DNA of 64,000 nt from Verrucomicrobiota bacterium (GCA_023432225.1 JAEYUW010000024.1:62001-126000); one strand, 5' to 3'; positions 15,721 through 25,085 are shown, numbered from the stretch's first letter. Numbers and translations are program-made. The notes: generated by a model not told the origin, from the sequence alone.

Positions 15721-16617
15721 ATGATGGCGGAACTTGTCCTCTCAGATCGTCTGGCTCGCGCTCTCGCCCGGCATGCGCCGCGCGCGGGCGCGACGACCGG
15801 CGGTTTGCGTGCCGCGCTGGCGGATGCCGCAGCACAGCGCGGTCGCTCGGTGCGCGCCGGTTTGCTGCTGGCGTCGGCCGAGGTGGCGGGCGTGCCTTCG
15901 GAAGAAGCCGACCGCCTCGCCTGCGCGGTGGAATTCTGGCACCTTGCGTCGCTGTTGCTCGATGATCTGCCGTGCATGGACGATGCGACGGAGCGCCGCG
16001 GCCAACCGTGTCTGCATCGCGTCCATGGCGAGGCCAACACGATCCTGACGGCGCTGGCATTGATCAATCGAGCCTACACGCTCGTTGGCGAAGCGTTCGC
16101 GAGCCGGCCGGAAGCGGTGCGACGCGAAGCACTCGCGGCGGTGGAGCGCGTGATGGGACCGCAAGGCATCCTCGGCGGACAATCGGCCGATCTAGGTTTT
16201 GCGCGGAGCGATCGCAGTGCGGCGGAAGTTGGCCGGATCGCATGGCGGAAGACCGGTGCGCTGTTGTCGCTGGGCCTGCTGTTGCCTGCGTTGTGGAGCG
16301 GGGCGGCGCCGGCGCGGTGTCGGGATTTGCGGCGCCTCGCGGTTTACTGGGGGCTCGCGTATCAGGCGATGGACGATCTCAGCGACCTGCTGCTCGCCGA
16401 GCAATCGGGCAAGACGGCGCATCGCGATGCGCCGCTCGGACGGCCGAACCTCGTGCTGGCGCTCGGCGTGCCGGGCGCGAAGCGACGAATCGCGCGACTG
16501 GTAGCCGGGGCGCAGTTCGTCATGCAGCGGCTGGCGGCGGAAGAGCCACGGCTCGCATTTTTGGGTCAGTGGCACGACGCGGTGTTCGCGGTGCGGGCGG
16601 CGCGGCAAGCGGCGTAG
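15721..16617 (+). CDS. polyprenyl diphosphate synthase (FPP/GGPP type)
   Basis: 298 residues. The first aspartate-rich motif DDLPCMDD is at 81-88 and the second YQAMDDLSD has D218/D219. The enzyme condenses isopentenyl diphosphate with an allylic diphosphate. Product length cannot be read with confidence. It follows YceI by 8 bases and precedes the ABC permease by 12, so one operon with an isoprenoid-linked role for YceI is likely. Confidence 0.85.
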   Translation: MMAELVLSDRLARALARHAPRAGATTGGLRAALADAAAQRGRSVRAGLLLASAEVAGVPSEEADRLACAVEFWHLASLLLDDLPCMDDATERRGQPCLHRVHGEANTILTALALINRAYTLVGEAFASRPEAVRREALAAVERVMGPQGILGGQSADLGFARSDRSAAEVGRIAWRKTGALLSLGLLLPALWSGAAPARCRDLRRLAVYWGLAYQAMDDLSDLLLAEQSGKTAHRDAPLGRPNLVLALGVPGAKRRIARLVAGAQFVMQRLAAEEPRLAFLGQWHDAVFAVRAARQAA

Positions 16618-16629
16618 TTCCCGATTTTC

Positions 16630-17742
16630 ATGCGCAGTCTCTCGTTGGTCTTCATCAATCTGCGGCGGCATCGGCTGCGCGCGCTGCTTGGCGTGGCCGG
16701 TATCGCGTTTGGCGTGGCGGCGATGCTCACGATCCTCGCGATCGTGCGCGGTGCGATTGGGATGTTCGAACACATCCTCGTCACCGACAGCCAGTATCTC
16801 GTCTTCGAGAAAAACGTGTCCGACCTGTTCTTCAGTTCGGTGCGCGATGCCGACGTGGCGGCGATCCGGGCATGCCCAGAGGTCGCGAGCGCACAGCCGC
16901 TGCTTTTCGGCATCGTGTCGTCGCCCGGCTACCCGGTGATCACGTGTTTCGGGCTCACGGCCGACGATCCGCGCCTGACGCAGGCGGAGTGGCGCGTCGG
17001 GCGCCGCGAAGATTTCGGTGCGCGCACGGGCGAAATATTTCTCGGTGCGCGCGCGGCGGAATTTCTGAAGGCGCAGGCGGGCGGCACGGTGGAGATCGGG
17101 CCGACGACGTTTCGCGTAGGCGGAATTTTTCGTGCGGCAAATGGCTTCGAAGACGGCGGCGTGTTCCTGCCGCTGGCGGAGGCGCAGGCGTATTTTCACC
17201 GGCCGGGCGTGGCGTCGGTGGTGGCGGTGAAGTTGACCGATCGGGCGCAAGGCACGGCGTTCAAGCGCGCGGTCGAGGCGGCGCATCCGGGGCTCGTGGT
17301 GCTCGAGGACCGCGAGTTCAGCCAGAGCTACAACTCTTTCAAAATCCTCCGCGCGACCTCGTGGGCGGTGGGTATCTGCGCGTTCCTGCTCGGTGGACTC
17401 GGCGTGGCCAACACGATGTTGATGTCGGTGTTTGGGCGCATTCGCGAGCTGGCGGTGTTGCGCGTGTGCGGGTTTTCGCAGCGGCAGATTGCGGCGCTGA
17501 TTTTCGGCGAAGCCGCCGCGATCGCGCTGGCGGGGCTCGCGCTCGGCGGCGCGCTTGGCGGCGCGGTGCTGGCGGTGTTGCCGCACGTGCCGCAGTTGCA
17601 GGGTTACGTGCGGGCCGAAATCAGTCCGGCCGTGCTGCTCGGTATCGCCGCGATGGCATTGCTGACGGCGGTGGCGGGCGCGATTTATCCGGCGCGATTC
17701 GCGGCGCGCATCGAACCGGTGGAGGCGTTGCGCTATGAATGA
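16630..17742 (+). CDS. ABC transporter permease, MacB/FtsX family
   Basis: 370 residues. An N-terminal membrane segment (residues ~8-40), a large periplasmic MacB-type domain (~40-235), then three C-terminal membrane segments with an FtsX fold. It overlaps its ATPase by 8 bases. Such pairs export lipoproteins, peptides or membrane components by a mechanotransmission mechanism. Being upstream of a cytochrome-oxidase-like pair, it could assist maturation of that complex; that is inference. Confidence 0.85.
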   Translation: MRSLSLVFINLRRHRLRALLGVAGIAFGVAAMLTILAIVRGAIGMFEHILVTDSQYLVFEKNVSDLFFSSVRDADVAAIRACPEVASAQPLLFGIVSSPGYPVITCFGLTADDPRLTQAEWRVGRREDFGARTGEIFLGARAAEFLKAQAGGTVEIGPTTFRVGGIFRAANGFEDGGVFLPLAEAQAYFHRPGVASVVAVKLTDRAQGTAFKRAVEAAHPGLVVLEDREFSQSYNSFKILRATSWAVGICAFLLGGLGVANTMLMSVFGRIRELAVLRVCGFSQRQIAALIFGEAAAIALAGLALGGALGGAVLAVLPHVPQLQGYVRAEISPAVLLGIAAMALLTAVAGAIYPARFAARIEPVEALRYE

Positions 17743-18409
17743 TTCCCGAGAGCCGCTCATCGTGGCGGAGAATCTGACGAAGGCCTACGACGGCGGGCGC
17801 GTGCCGGTGCTGCGCGGCGTGTCGCTCACGGTGCGGCCGGGCGAGATCGTTGCGCTCTGGGGCGCGTCGGGCTCGGGCAAGAGCACGCTGTTGCACCTGC
17901 TCGGCGGTCTCGATGTGCCCGACAGCGGCAACCTGCGCGTCGTGGGGCGCGATCCGCGCCTCGAGGCCGAGCGGCTCGAGTTGCGGCGCAGCGCGGTGGG
18001 TTTTGTCTTCCAGTTGCACAACCTCATTCCCGATCTGACGGTCGAGGAAAACTTGAGCGTGCCAGCGCTGGCGGTGAATCGTCCGGCGGCGGCCACGCGG
18101 GCGCGCGTGCGGGAAATTGTCGAGCGGCTCGGCATCGGGCACCGGCTCGGGCATCGCATCCAGGATTTGTCGGGCGGCGAGCGTCAGCGCACGGCGATCG
18201 GGCGCGCGCTGATGAATTCGCCGCGCGTGCTGCTCGCGGACGAGCCGACGGGTGCGCTCGACGAGAAGACGGGCGAAACGGTTTTCGCGCTGATGAAGGA
18301 GTTGGCGGAGAGCGGCGGCATTGCGGTCGTGCTGGCGACGCACGAGCGGCGTTTCGCGGAGGCGTGCCACCGCATGGTGCACGTGCGCGACGGGCGGCTC
18401 GAGACGTGA
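17735..18409 (+). CDS. ABC transporter ATP-binding protein, LolD/MacB type
   Basis: 224 residues. Walker A GASGSGKST is at 43-51, the signature LSGGERQR starts at 145, and Walker B VLLADEPTGALD follows with the D-loop. The length and EPTGALD sequence are typical of the LolD/MacB subfamily. It partners the permease just upstream and overlaps the CcoN-like gene downstream by GTGA. Confidence 0.9.
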   Translation: MNDSREPLIVAENLTKAYDGGRVPVLRGVSLTVRPGEIVALWGASGSGKSTLLHLLGGLDVPDSGNLRVVGRDPRLEAERLELRRSAVGFVFQLHNLIPDLTVEENLSVPALAVNRPAAATRARVREIVERLGIGHRLGHRIQDLSGGERQRTAIGRALMNSPRVLLADEPTGALDEKTGETVFALMKELAESGGIAVVLATHERRFAEACHRMVHVRDGRLET

Positions 18410-19632
18410 AGGCGGGCGTGGCAACGACGACGGCGCGGCATGCGCTCGGCTGGCTCGTCGCCGCGAATGCGGTCGGCGTGCTGCTCGCGGCGCTGTTGCT
18501 GTGGCCGGGGCTGAACGGCCAGCTGGGTGCGCTGACTTACGGGCGCTGGATGCCGCTGCACATGAATTGGCAGCTTTACGGCTGGTGCTCGCTGCCGCTC
18601 GTCGGCGCGCTCGGCGCGTGGTTGCTCGCGACGGACGATGCGCGCGGGACGCGCGAGTTTGCGTGGGCCATGCGGGCTTGGACGCTCGCGCTGGCGCTGG
18701 GCGGGGTCAGTTGGCTGGCCGGCGTGACAAGCGGGAAACTGTTTCTCGACTGGCACGGTTGGGCGCGGCCGTTGCTGCCGTTGGCGATGATCGGCCTGTG
18801 GCTGGTGTTCGCGCGGGCGGCCGCGCGGAGCTGGGGCAATTGGAGCATCGCGGGACGCGTCATGCGCGGGGCGGTGCTCGCGGTGCTGGCGGCGGTGCCG
18901 GGCGTGATGCTTTGGTCGATGGGGCGTGAGGTTTATCCGAGCGTGAATCCCGACAGCGGCGGTGCGACGGGGGCGGCGTTGCTCGGCTCGACGCTGGTCT
19001 TCGTCGCGCTCGCGGTCTGGCTGCCGCACGCGCTTGGGTTGTCGCGAGCGCGCGGACGGAGCGCGGCGTGGTTTTGGATCGCGCTGGCGGGATCAGGCGG
19101 CGCGTTCGCGGGCATGGATCACGGCGACACGACGCATCACGCGCTCGGGCAGATCGTGGGGCTCGGCGTGTTGCTCGCGTGGGTGCCGTTGCTCGTGGTG
19201 TATCTGCGCGGCTTCGGGTGGCCGATGGCGGCGCGACGCTGGCTAGTGGCGGGCGCGGCGTGGTGGGCGTTGCTCGTGGCGACCGGGTGGTGGATGTTTT
19301 TGCCCGGCGAGTCCGAGCGCTGGAAGTTCACGCACTTGCTGGTGGCGCACGCGCATCTGGCGATGGCGGGTGTGGTGACGTGCCTCGGCGCGACGGTGCT
19401 GGTGGCGCTCGGGCGCGGGCCGGGTGGCGGCGCGGGGGCGTTTTGGTTGTGGCAACTGGGACTGGTCGCGCATCTGGCTTCGCTCAGTGCGCTCGCGATC
19501 GGCGAGGGCACTGACGCGGCGGGATTTTTCGGCGGCGCGGATTGGGTGACGGCGGGGCTGGCGGTGCGATTGGCCGCGGGTGTGGCGATGCTGGGCGCGT
19601 CGATCGCGTGGCTGAAGGAGGCGGCGAAATGA
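18406..19632 (+). CDS. CcoN-like haem-copper-oxidase-type membrane protein
   Basis: 408 residues, about ten to twelve membrane segments. LTYGRWMPLHMNWQ (H52) resembles the low-spin haem ligand region of CcoN/NorB; AHAH at H315 and H317 resembles the paired haem ligands near the C-terminus; H239, H244 and H245 form another histidine cluster. The usual CcoN copper-site motif with a WYGHN-type sequence is not visible, so oxidase activity is uncertain. I chose the GTG at 18406 because it overlaps the ATPase stop (GTGA). The next gene supplies CcoO-like cytochrome domains, so the two probably form one complex. Confidence 0.68.
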   Translation: MKAGVATTTARHALGWLVAANAVGVLLAALLLWPGLNGQLGALTYGRWMPLHMNWQLYGWCSLPLVGALGAWLLATDDARGTREFAWAMRAWTLALALGGVSWLAGVTSGKLFLDWHGWARPLLPLAMIGLWLVFARAAARSWGNWSIAGRVMRGAVLAVLAAVPGVMLWSMGREVYPSVNPDSGGATGAALLGSTLVFVALAVWLPHALGLSRARGRSAAWFWIALAGSGGAFAGMDHGDTTHHALGQIVGLGVLLAWVPLLVVYLRGFGWPMAARRWLVAGAAWWALLVATGWWMFLPGESERWKFTHLLVAHAHLAMAGVVTCLGATVLVALGRGPGGGAGAFWLWQLGLVAHLASLSALAIGEGTDAAGFFGGADWVTAGLAVRLAAGVAMLGASIAWLKEAAK

Positions 19633-21515
19633 AACCGACGCGAAGCGAGGAAGGACTGGAGAAGGCCGTGCGGCCCGGTCGTGCGCTTGTGGCGATCGCG
19701 GCAGTGGCGGCGACTTATGTGTATTTTCTCGTGTTCGCGGAATTCGCGTTGCTGGAACTGGCGGCGGTGCGCGCGCGCGAGTGGCCGTTGCGCGCGGTGA
19801 TGGCCGTGCTGGGCGCGGGCGGTGTGCTCGGCAGCGTCGCGGCGGCGTGGAGATTTCGCGCGGAGCGGGTGCGGGCGGCGCTCGCGGGCGGATTTGTCGC
19901 GGCGGCGCTCGGGGCGGGCGTGGTGTGGGGGGCGCGGCACGCGGGCGCTTTTGTCGGCGGGACGGCGCTGGTCGGTTTCGGACTGGGCTGGTTGACGGTG
20001 ACGCTGGCGGCGGGCTTGCGCGCGGCGAGTGGCGCGTGGCTCGGGCGCGTGTGCGGCCTGGGCACGGGGCTGGCGTATGCGCTGTGCAACGTGCCGGCGG
20101 TGTTCGCGGCGTCGGCGGAGACGCAGACGGCGCTGGCGGGCGTGGTGGCGCTCGGGGGAGCGTGGGCGGTGCGCGGCTGGGCGCGGCCGACGAACGCTGA
20201 CGAGGCGGACGCGGCGACGAGTTTTCGGCGCGAGCCGCTGGCCGGTTGGCTGGTGGTGTTGCTCGCGTTGGTGTGGATGGATTCGGCGGCGTTTTATGTG
20301 ATCCAGCACACGACGGCCTGGAAGGGTGCGATGTGGTCGGGCGAGGTGCGGTTGTGGGGCAATGTCGGCGTGCATCTCGTCGCGGCCGTGGGGGCGGGCT
20401 GGGCGCTCGATCGCGGCTGGGCGGGACGCGTGGCCGCGGTCGCGGGCGCGTGTTTGCTCGGGGCGTGTGCGCTGTTGAGCGCGGGGAAAAGTGCGGCGCT
20501 CGCCGTGGCGCTCTACACGGGCGGCGTGTCGCTTTATTCGACGTTGCTGGTGTGGTATCCGGCGCGGACAGCGCGGTCGCGCGTGGCGGCGATCGTGTTT
20601 GCCGTGGCGGGTTGGGGCGGCTCGGCACTCGGCATCGGCATGGCGCAGGATCTCGCGGGGATTCCGGTGGCGTTCGTGGCGATCGCGGCGCTGGCGATCG
20701 CGGGCGGGCTGTGGTGGCGGCGGCGCTCCGTCGCGATCGCGGCGACGCTGGCGCTGGCGTGCGGTCTGGCGTCGACAGGGCGCGCGGAGGACGACGCGCT
20801 GGTGGCGCGCGGCCGGGAAGTTTACGTGGCGGAGGGATGCCTGCATTGTCACTCGCAGTATGTGCGGCCGAACGTGCGGGCGGACGTGGAGCGCTGGGGC
20901 CCGGCGCGATCGTTGGCGGAGACGAAGGCGGAGCGTCCGCCGCTGCTCGGCAATCGGCGGCAGGGGCCCGATCTCGCGGCGGTGGGCGCGCGGCGTTCGG
21001 GGGAGTGGCAGCGGCTGCATTTGCTGGATCCGCAGGCTCTGGCGCCGGGATCGAGGATGCCGGCGTATGCGCATTTGTTCGCCGGCGACGGCGAGCGCGG
21101 CGCGGCGTTGGTGGCTTATTTGAACAGTCTCGGGGCGGAGTCGGCCGCGGATCGCTGGGGGCGCGCGGCGGTGTGGCGGCCGGCGGCGGCCGTGGCGACG
21201 ACGAATGAAGCTCCGAGCGCGCGCGCGGGCGGCGAATTGTTTGCGCGTTGGTGCGCGGCTTGTCATGGGCCAACCGGACGCGGCGACGGCGCGCTGGGGG
21301 CGCGGTTGAGTGTGCGTCCGCCGGATTGGTCGCGCGAGCCGTGGCGGCGGATCGCGCCGGGCGAAACCGACGTGGAGGCGGCGCTGGCGCGGATCATCAA
21401 GTTCGGGCTGCCGGGCTCGCCGATGGCGGGACACGAGTATTTCAGCGACGCGGAAATCGTTTCTCTCGCGCGGACGGTTTCGGGCCTGCATGCTCCGGCT
21501 CCGAATCCGCCATGA
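19629..21515 (+). CDS. MFS-like membrane domain fused to CcoO-like and second cytochrome c domains
   Basis: 628 residues. Residues ~18-385 are hydrophobic with about twelve MFS-like segments. A CcoO-like module follows: GCLHCHSQYVRP with C404/C407/H408, then ERWGP, GPDLAAVGAR and the Met ligand in SRMPAY. A second class I haem domain has C542/C545/H546 and a Met in SPMAGHEYF. In CcoO the haem domain is anchored by one helix; here the MFS-like part does this. Overlaps by ATGA on both sides show tight coupling to the CcoN-like gene and the response regulator. Confidence 0.75.
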   Translation: MKPTRSEEGLEKAVRPGRALVAIAAVAATYVYFLVFAEFALLELAAVRAREWPLRAVMAVLGAGGVLGSVAAAWRFRAERVRAALAGGFVAAALGAGVVWGARHAGAFVGGTALVGFGLGWLTVTLAAGLRAASGAWLGRVCGLGTGLAYALCNVPAVFAASAETQTALAGVVALGGAWAVRGWARPTNADEADAATSFRREPLAGWLVVLLALVWMDSAAFYVIQHTTAWKGAMWSGEVRLWGNVGVHLVAAVGAGWALDRGWAGRVAAVAGACLLGACALLSAGKSAALAVALYTGGVSLYSTLLVWYPARTARSRVAAIVFAVAGWGGSALGIGMAQDLAGIPVAFVAIAALAIAGGLWWRRRSVAIAATLALACGLASTGRAEDDALVARGREVYVAEGCLHCHSQYVRPNVRADVERWGPARSLAETKAERPPLLGNRRQGPDLAAVGARRSGEWQRLHLLDPQALAPGSRMPAYAHLFAGDGERGAALVAYLNSLGAESAADRWGRAAVWRPAAAVATTNEAPSARAGGELFARWCAACHGPTGRGDGALGARLSVRPPDWSREPWRRIAPGETDVEAALARIIKFGLPGSPMAGHEYFSDAEIVSLARTVSGLHAPAPNPP

Positions 21516-22177
21516 GAATCCTGATTGTTGAAGACGAGCGTCGCGTCGCGGCCTTCATCGAGAAGGCGCTCGCGGAGCAAGGCTACGCGGTGCAGAGCGT
21601 GGCCACGTGCGCGGCGGCGCGCGATGCGTTGGCGGAAAACGCCTGCGATGCGGTGGTGCTTGATCTCGGGCTGCCGGACGGCGACGGGCTGGCGCTGTTG
21701 CGCGAGTGGCGCGCCAGCGGTTTCAACGAGCCGGTGCTGATCCTCAGTGCGCGCGATGCGGTGGAGGATCGCATTCGCGGTTTGAATGTCGGAGCGGACG
21801 ACTACCTGTCGAAACCGTTCAGCGTCGACGAACTGATCGCGCGCTTGCGTTCGCTGTTGCGCCGTCATCAAGGGGCGAAGCAGACCGTGCTCACGCGCGG
21901 TGCGTTGCGCATGGATCTCGTCGCGCACGTGGCGACCTGCGCGGGTCAGCCAGTGGATCTCACGAGTCGCGAGTTTGCGTTGCTCGAACTTTTCCTGAGC
22001 AATCCGAATCGCGTGCTCACGCGAACCCTGATCGCGGAGAAAGTGTGGGAGGCGAGCTACGACATGGAAACCAACCTGATCGACGTCTACGTGCGACGGC
22101 TGCGGCAAAAACTGGAGCCACTCGCGGGGCATGCGCTGATCAAAACCGTGCGCGGTTCGGGCTACCAATGGTTGTGA
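21512..22177 (+). CDS. OmpR-family response regulator
   Basis: 221 residues. A receiver domain with phospho-acceptor D51 (VVLDLGLPDGDG) and the conserved Lys in LSKPF is followed by a winged-helix DNA-binding domain ending in RGSGYQWL. It overlaps the MFS-cytochrome gene by ATGA and the histidine kinase by 10 bases. It probably responds to the redox or membrane state handled by this operon. Confidence 0.9.
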   Translation: MRILIVEDERRVAAFIEKALAEQGYAVQSVATCAAARDALAENACDAVVLDLGLPDGDGLALLREWRASGFNEPVLILSARDAVEDRIRGLNVGADDYLSKPFSVDELIARLRSLLRRHQGAKQTVLTRGALRMDLVAHVATCAGQPVDLTSREFALLELFLSNPNRVLTRTLIAEKVWEASYDMETNLIDVYVRRLRQKLEPLAGHALIKTVRGSGYQWL

Positions 22178-23553
22178 CTTCCTTCACCGTGCGGATCACG
22201 GCGCTCCTGGCGCTGATGGTCACGTTGACGACCGGCGTGGTGCTCGCGACGGGCGGCTGGCTGTTGCACCGCCAGACGATGAGCGGGCTCGAAGTGCTCA
22301 ACGCGGCCGAATTTAGCGAGGTGGAGGATCGACTCGGACCTCTCGCGGTGCCGACCGCGGCGGAAATTCAAGCGCGGTTGCGGCCGCATACGGAGACGGA
22401 CGCGACGCTGTTCTTCTTCCAGGTCTGCGGACCGAACGGCGAGTTGCTATTCCGTTCGGCAAATCTCGGCCAAGTCGTCATGCCGGTCTCGATCCATCCG
22501 CCGCATAGCCGCGAGGAAACCCTGCCGGGCTTTGGCCGCGTGCGGATCTCCGAGTTTCGTCATGGCCAGTTGCTCGTGCAAATCGCCGCGTCGAGCGAAG
22601 CGGCGGAGCGGCTCGTGCGCGTCTATGTCCGCACGAGCGCATTGCTGCTCGGCGCCGTCGCGCTCGCGAGCGTGGGACTCGGGTGGTCCTTTGCGCGCTT
22701 CGTATTGCGGCCGGTGCGAGCGATCCGCGAAACGGCGAGCCGGATCGGCGGGGGCGACAATCTCGGCGAACGCATCCCGGTGCCGGGCGGTGGGGATGAG
22801 TTGGCGGCCCTGGCAACGATGCTCAACGCGATGCTCACGCGATTGGAGGCCTCGTTCCAGGAGGTGAAGCGGTTCACCGCCGACGCCTCGCACGAGTTAA
22901 AGACACCGCTGGCGTTGATGCGGTTGAACGCGGAGAAGTTGCGCGCGCGCGTCGGTGCGGACGCGGAGGCGAACGAGGCCGTGGGCGCTCTGCTGGAGGA
23001 TCTCGATCGATTGCGCGGCATGATCGACCGGCTGCTTTTCCTGGCGAAGGCGGATAGCGGCAGCTTCACGCCGCCGAGTGTGGAGATTGCCACCGGCGAT
23101 TTTGTGCGCGCGCTGGCGGAGGACGGAGAGGCGCTCGCCCACGACGTCGGCCGGCGGTTCGTGCTCGGGGCCTGTGACGACGGGCGCGTGCGCGGCGACG
23201 CGACGCTGTTGCGGCAGCTGGTGTTGAATTTGTTCAGCAACGCGTGTCGCGCCGCCACGGGCGGCGAAGTGCGATTCGAGGGAAGAATCGAGGGCGAGAC
23301 GTGGCGGTTGATCGTCACGGACAACGGTCCCGGATTGCCGCCGGAACAGCTGGCGCGGATGTTCGAGCGCTTCGTGCGCTTCACCCCGCCGGGGCGCGAA
23401 GCGCAAGCGGACGGCGGACACGGATTGGGTTTGGCCATTTGCCAGAGCATCGCGCGTCTGCATGGCGGACATATTCGCGCGGAGAATCGCATGGATGGCA
23501 GCGGGCTGCGCGTGATCGTGGAGCTGCCGATTGCGCCGCGGGTGAGCGCGTGA
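22168..23553 (+). CDS. sensor histidine kinase
   Basis: 461 residues. An N-terminal membrane segment, a ~130-residue periplasmic loop, a second segment, HAMP, HisKA with H242 in ADASHELKTPLAL, and HATPase with VTDNGPGLPPEQ and GLGLAICQS. GTG at 22174 is an alternative start. It is the partner of the OmpR-type regulator upstream and lies at the end of the cytochrome operon. Confidence 0.9.
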   Translation: MVVTSFTVRITALLALMVTLTTGVVLATGGWLLHRQTMSGLEVLNAAEFSEVEDRLGPLAVPTAAEIQARLRPHTETDATLFFFQVCGPNGELLFRSANLGQVVMPVSIHPPHSREETLPGFGRVRISEFRHGQLLVQIAASSEAAERLVRVYVRTSALLLGAVALASVGLGWSFARFVLRPVRAIRETASRIGGGDNLGERIPVPGGGDELAALATMLNAMLTRLEASFQEVKRFTADASHELKTPLALMRLNAEKLRARVGADAEANEAVGALLEDLDRLRGMIDRLLFLAKADSGSFTPPSVEIATGDFVRALAEDGEALAHDVGRRFVLGACDDGRVRGDATLLRQLVLNLFSNACRAATGGEVRFEGRIEGETWRLIVTDNGPGLPPEQLARMFERFVRFTPPGREAQADGGHGLGLAICQSIARLHGGHIRAENRMDGSGLRVIVELPIAPRVSA

Positions 23554-23662
23554 GGCGAGAGCGCGGGTCGTCCGCAGGAGCGCGGCCCGATCATCCTGAC
23601 GGAGCGGCCGTTGATCCTGCGGCGGGTTGCTTCGGCGCCCGAAGCCGCGCAACGTCCCAAGC

Positions 23663-23890
23663 GTGACTCTCCCTGATCCCCAGGAAAGAAAACGCGATCG
23701 CGATAGCGGTCTGTTCGCTTGGTTCGCGGCCTTGTTTGGCACCTCAGATGCGGCGACGTCACACGACGGCGGCAATGGCGGTGAGGTAGCGCCGGATGAA
23801 GCGGGCACGGCGGGCGAAAGCTCGGATGCAGGCGCCGGAGGGGCGGACGGCGGCGATGGAGGAGGCGGCGATGGCGGCGGGGGAGATTAA
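23663..23890 (+). CDS. small Gly/Asp-rich hypothetical protein
   Basis: 75 residues from GTG. A basic start (LPDPQERKRDRD), a short hydrophobic stretch (LFAWFAALFGT), then an acidic Gly/Asp/Ala tail ending in GGGDGGGGD. I do not recognise a family. Its end overlaps the M50-like gene start by 20 bases. The biased composition makes a real gene plausible but not certain. Confidence 0.45.
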   Translation: MTLPDPQERKRDRDSGLFAWFAALFGTSDAATSHDGGNGGEVAPDEAGTAGESSDAGAGGADGGDGGGGDGGGGD

Positions 23891-25073
23891 TCGCGAAGTC
23901 ATCGCGCGGCGACCGCCGCCAAAACCGGCAGCGAAGAAGGCCTTCACGGCGAAGACGCTGTTTCTCGTGCTGGTGGGTGTGCTCATCGGCGGCGGCGTGG
24001 GCTTTCTCATCGGGAAATACGGCAGCGGGCTGTTGGTGCCTTTCGACGGATCGAAGTGGCTGAAACTCGTTGAGCTGTTCGGTCTGCCGCTGTGGTGGTT
24101 CGTCGCGGTGGGTGTGCACGAGCTCGGCCACGTTGTGGGCGGGTGGATTGGAGGCGGGCGATTGCTGCTCTACGTCGTGGGTCCGTTCATGTGGCGGCGG
24201 ACGCCGGCGGGACTGAAATTTAGTTGGAATCGGCAGGTCAACCTGGGCGGCGGGCTCGCGGCTTGTCTGCCGCTCGACCCCCGCGCGGTGAGCGCGAAGC
24301 GTTTTGCGGTAATGATCGCGGGCGGGCCGGTGAGCAGCTTGGTGCTCGCGGTGCTGCTGGCGGGCGCGGCGGGACTGTTGAGCCTTGGCGAGCCGGGCAC
24401 GGCGCGGGCGCTGCTCCAGCATCAGGCGGTTTTCGGCGCCGCGATCTCGTTGCTCATCTTTGCGGTGACGGCGTTGCCGGGCACGGCGGGAGGTTTCAAG
24501 TCGGATGGGCGGCGATTCTGGGAGTTGTTGCGCGGCGATGCGCGCTCCGAGCAGGAAAAGGCTATGATCGTGCTGACGGTGGCGTCGCTCGGCGGCGTGC
24601 GACCGGCGGACTACGATCCGGCGCTCATCGCACAGATCACGGCGTTGCGCGACGGTTCGATGTTCGATCTCTACGGTCACTACACCGCGTTTCACCACGC
24701 GATGGACTGCGGTGAGCCGGCGCGGGCGCAGGCGGTGCTCGACCACGTGTTGGCGGGAGAAGAGAAACTCGCGCCGTTCCTGCGTGACGCCGCGCGCTGC
24801 GATTACGCGTGGTTGCTGGCGCGACACACGCGCGATGCCGTCGCGGCGCGCGCGTGGCTCGATTCGGCGGGGACGCTGGCGTTCGATCCGGCGACGCGGT
24901 TGCGGGCGGAAGCGGCGGTGTTACTCGCGGAGGGAAAAAAGACGGAAGCGGCGGCGAAGGCGCGTGAAGGGCTCGTGGCGCTCGAAACCAAGAGCCTCAC
25001 CCCGGTGAAAAGCGCGTTCGCGACGGAGGTGCTGGAGGAGATTTTGCGGGACGCGACGGAGGGGACCGGCTGA
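23871..25073 (+). CDS. M50-like membrane metallopeptidase with TPR-like C-terminus
   Basis: 400 residues. A membrane segment at ~24-50 precedes VGVHELGHVVGG, giving the zinc motif H83-E84-x-x-H87 in a hydrophobic helix, with two or three further segments. Residues ~225-400 are soluble and alpha-helical and look TPR-like. M50 peptidases cut proteins within the membrane; the usual distal NPxPD motif is not obvious, so activity is unproven. ATG at 23871 starts after the Gly/Asp-rich frame; 23796 and 23856 are alternatives. Its TGA stop lies inside a REP hairpin. Confidence 0.7.
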   Translation: MAAGEINREVIARRPPPKPAAKKAFTAKTLFLVLVGVLIGGGVGFLIGKYGSGLLVPFDGSKWLKLVELFGLPLWWFVAVGVHELGHVVGGWIGGGRLLLYVVGPFMWRRTPAGLKFSWNRQVNLGGGLAACLPLDPRAVSAKRFAVMIAGGPVSSLVLAVLLAGAAGLLSLGEPGTARALLQHQAVFGAAISLLIFAVTALPGTAGGFKSDGRRFWELLRGDARSEQEKAMIVLTVASLGGVRPADYDPALIAQITALRDGSMFDLYGHYTAFHHAMDCGEPARAQAVLDHVLAGEEKLAPFLRDAARCDYAWLLARHTRDAVAARAWLDSAGTLAFDPATRLRAEAAVLLAEGKKTEAAAKAREGLVALETKSLTPVKSAFATEVLEEILRDATEGTG

Positions 25074-25085
25074 AGCCGGTCCTAC
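25064..25085. repeat. REP-like hairpin providing stop codons to two convergent genes
   Basis: GACCGGCT and AGCCGGTC with a 2-base loop, then CTAC. The plus-strand TGA at 25071-25073 ends the M50-like gene; the minus-strand TAG at 25084-25082, in the GTAG foot, ends the GH5 gene. Confidence 0.85.

Noticed and set aside
16630..18409. ABC permease and ATPase as a NosFY or macrolide-export system
   Set aside because: No NosZ, NosD or MFP/outer-membrane partner is present; only a MacB/LolD-type pair can be claimed.
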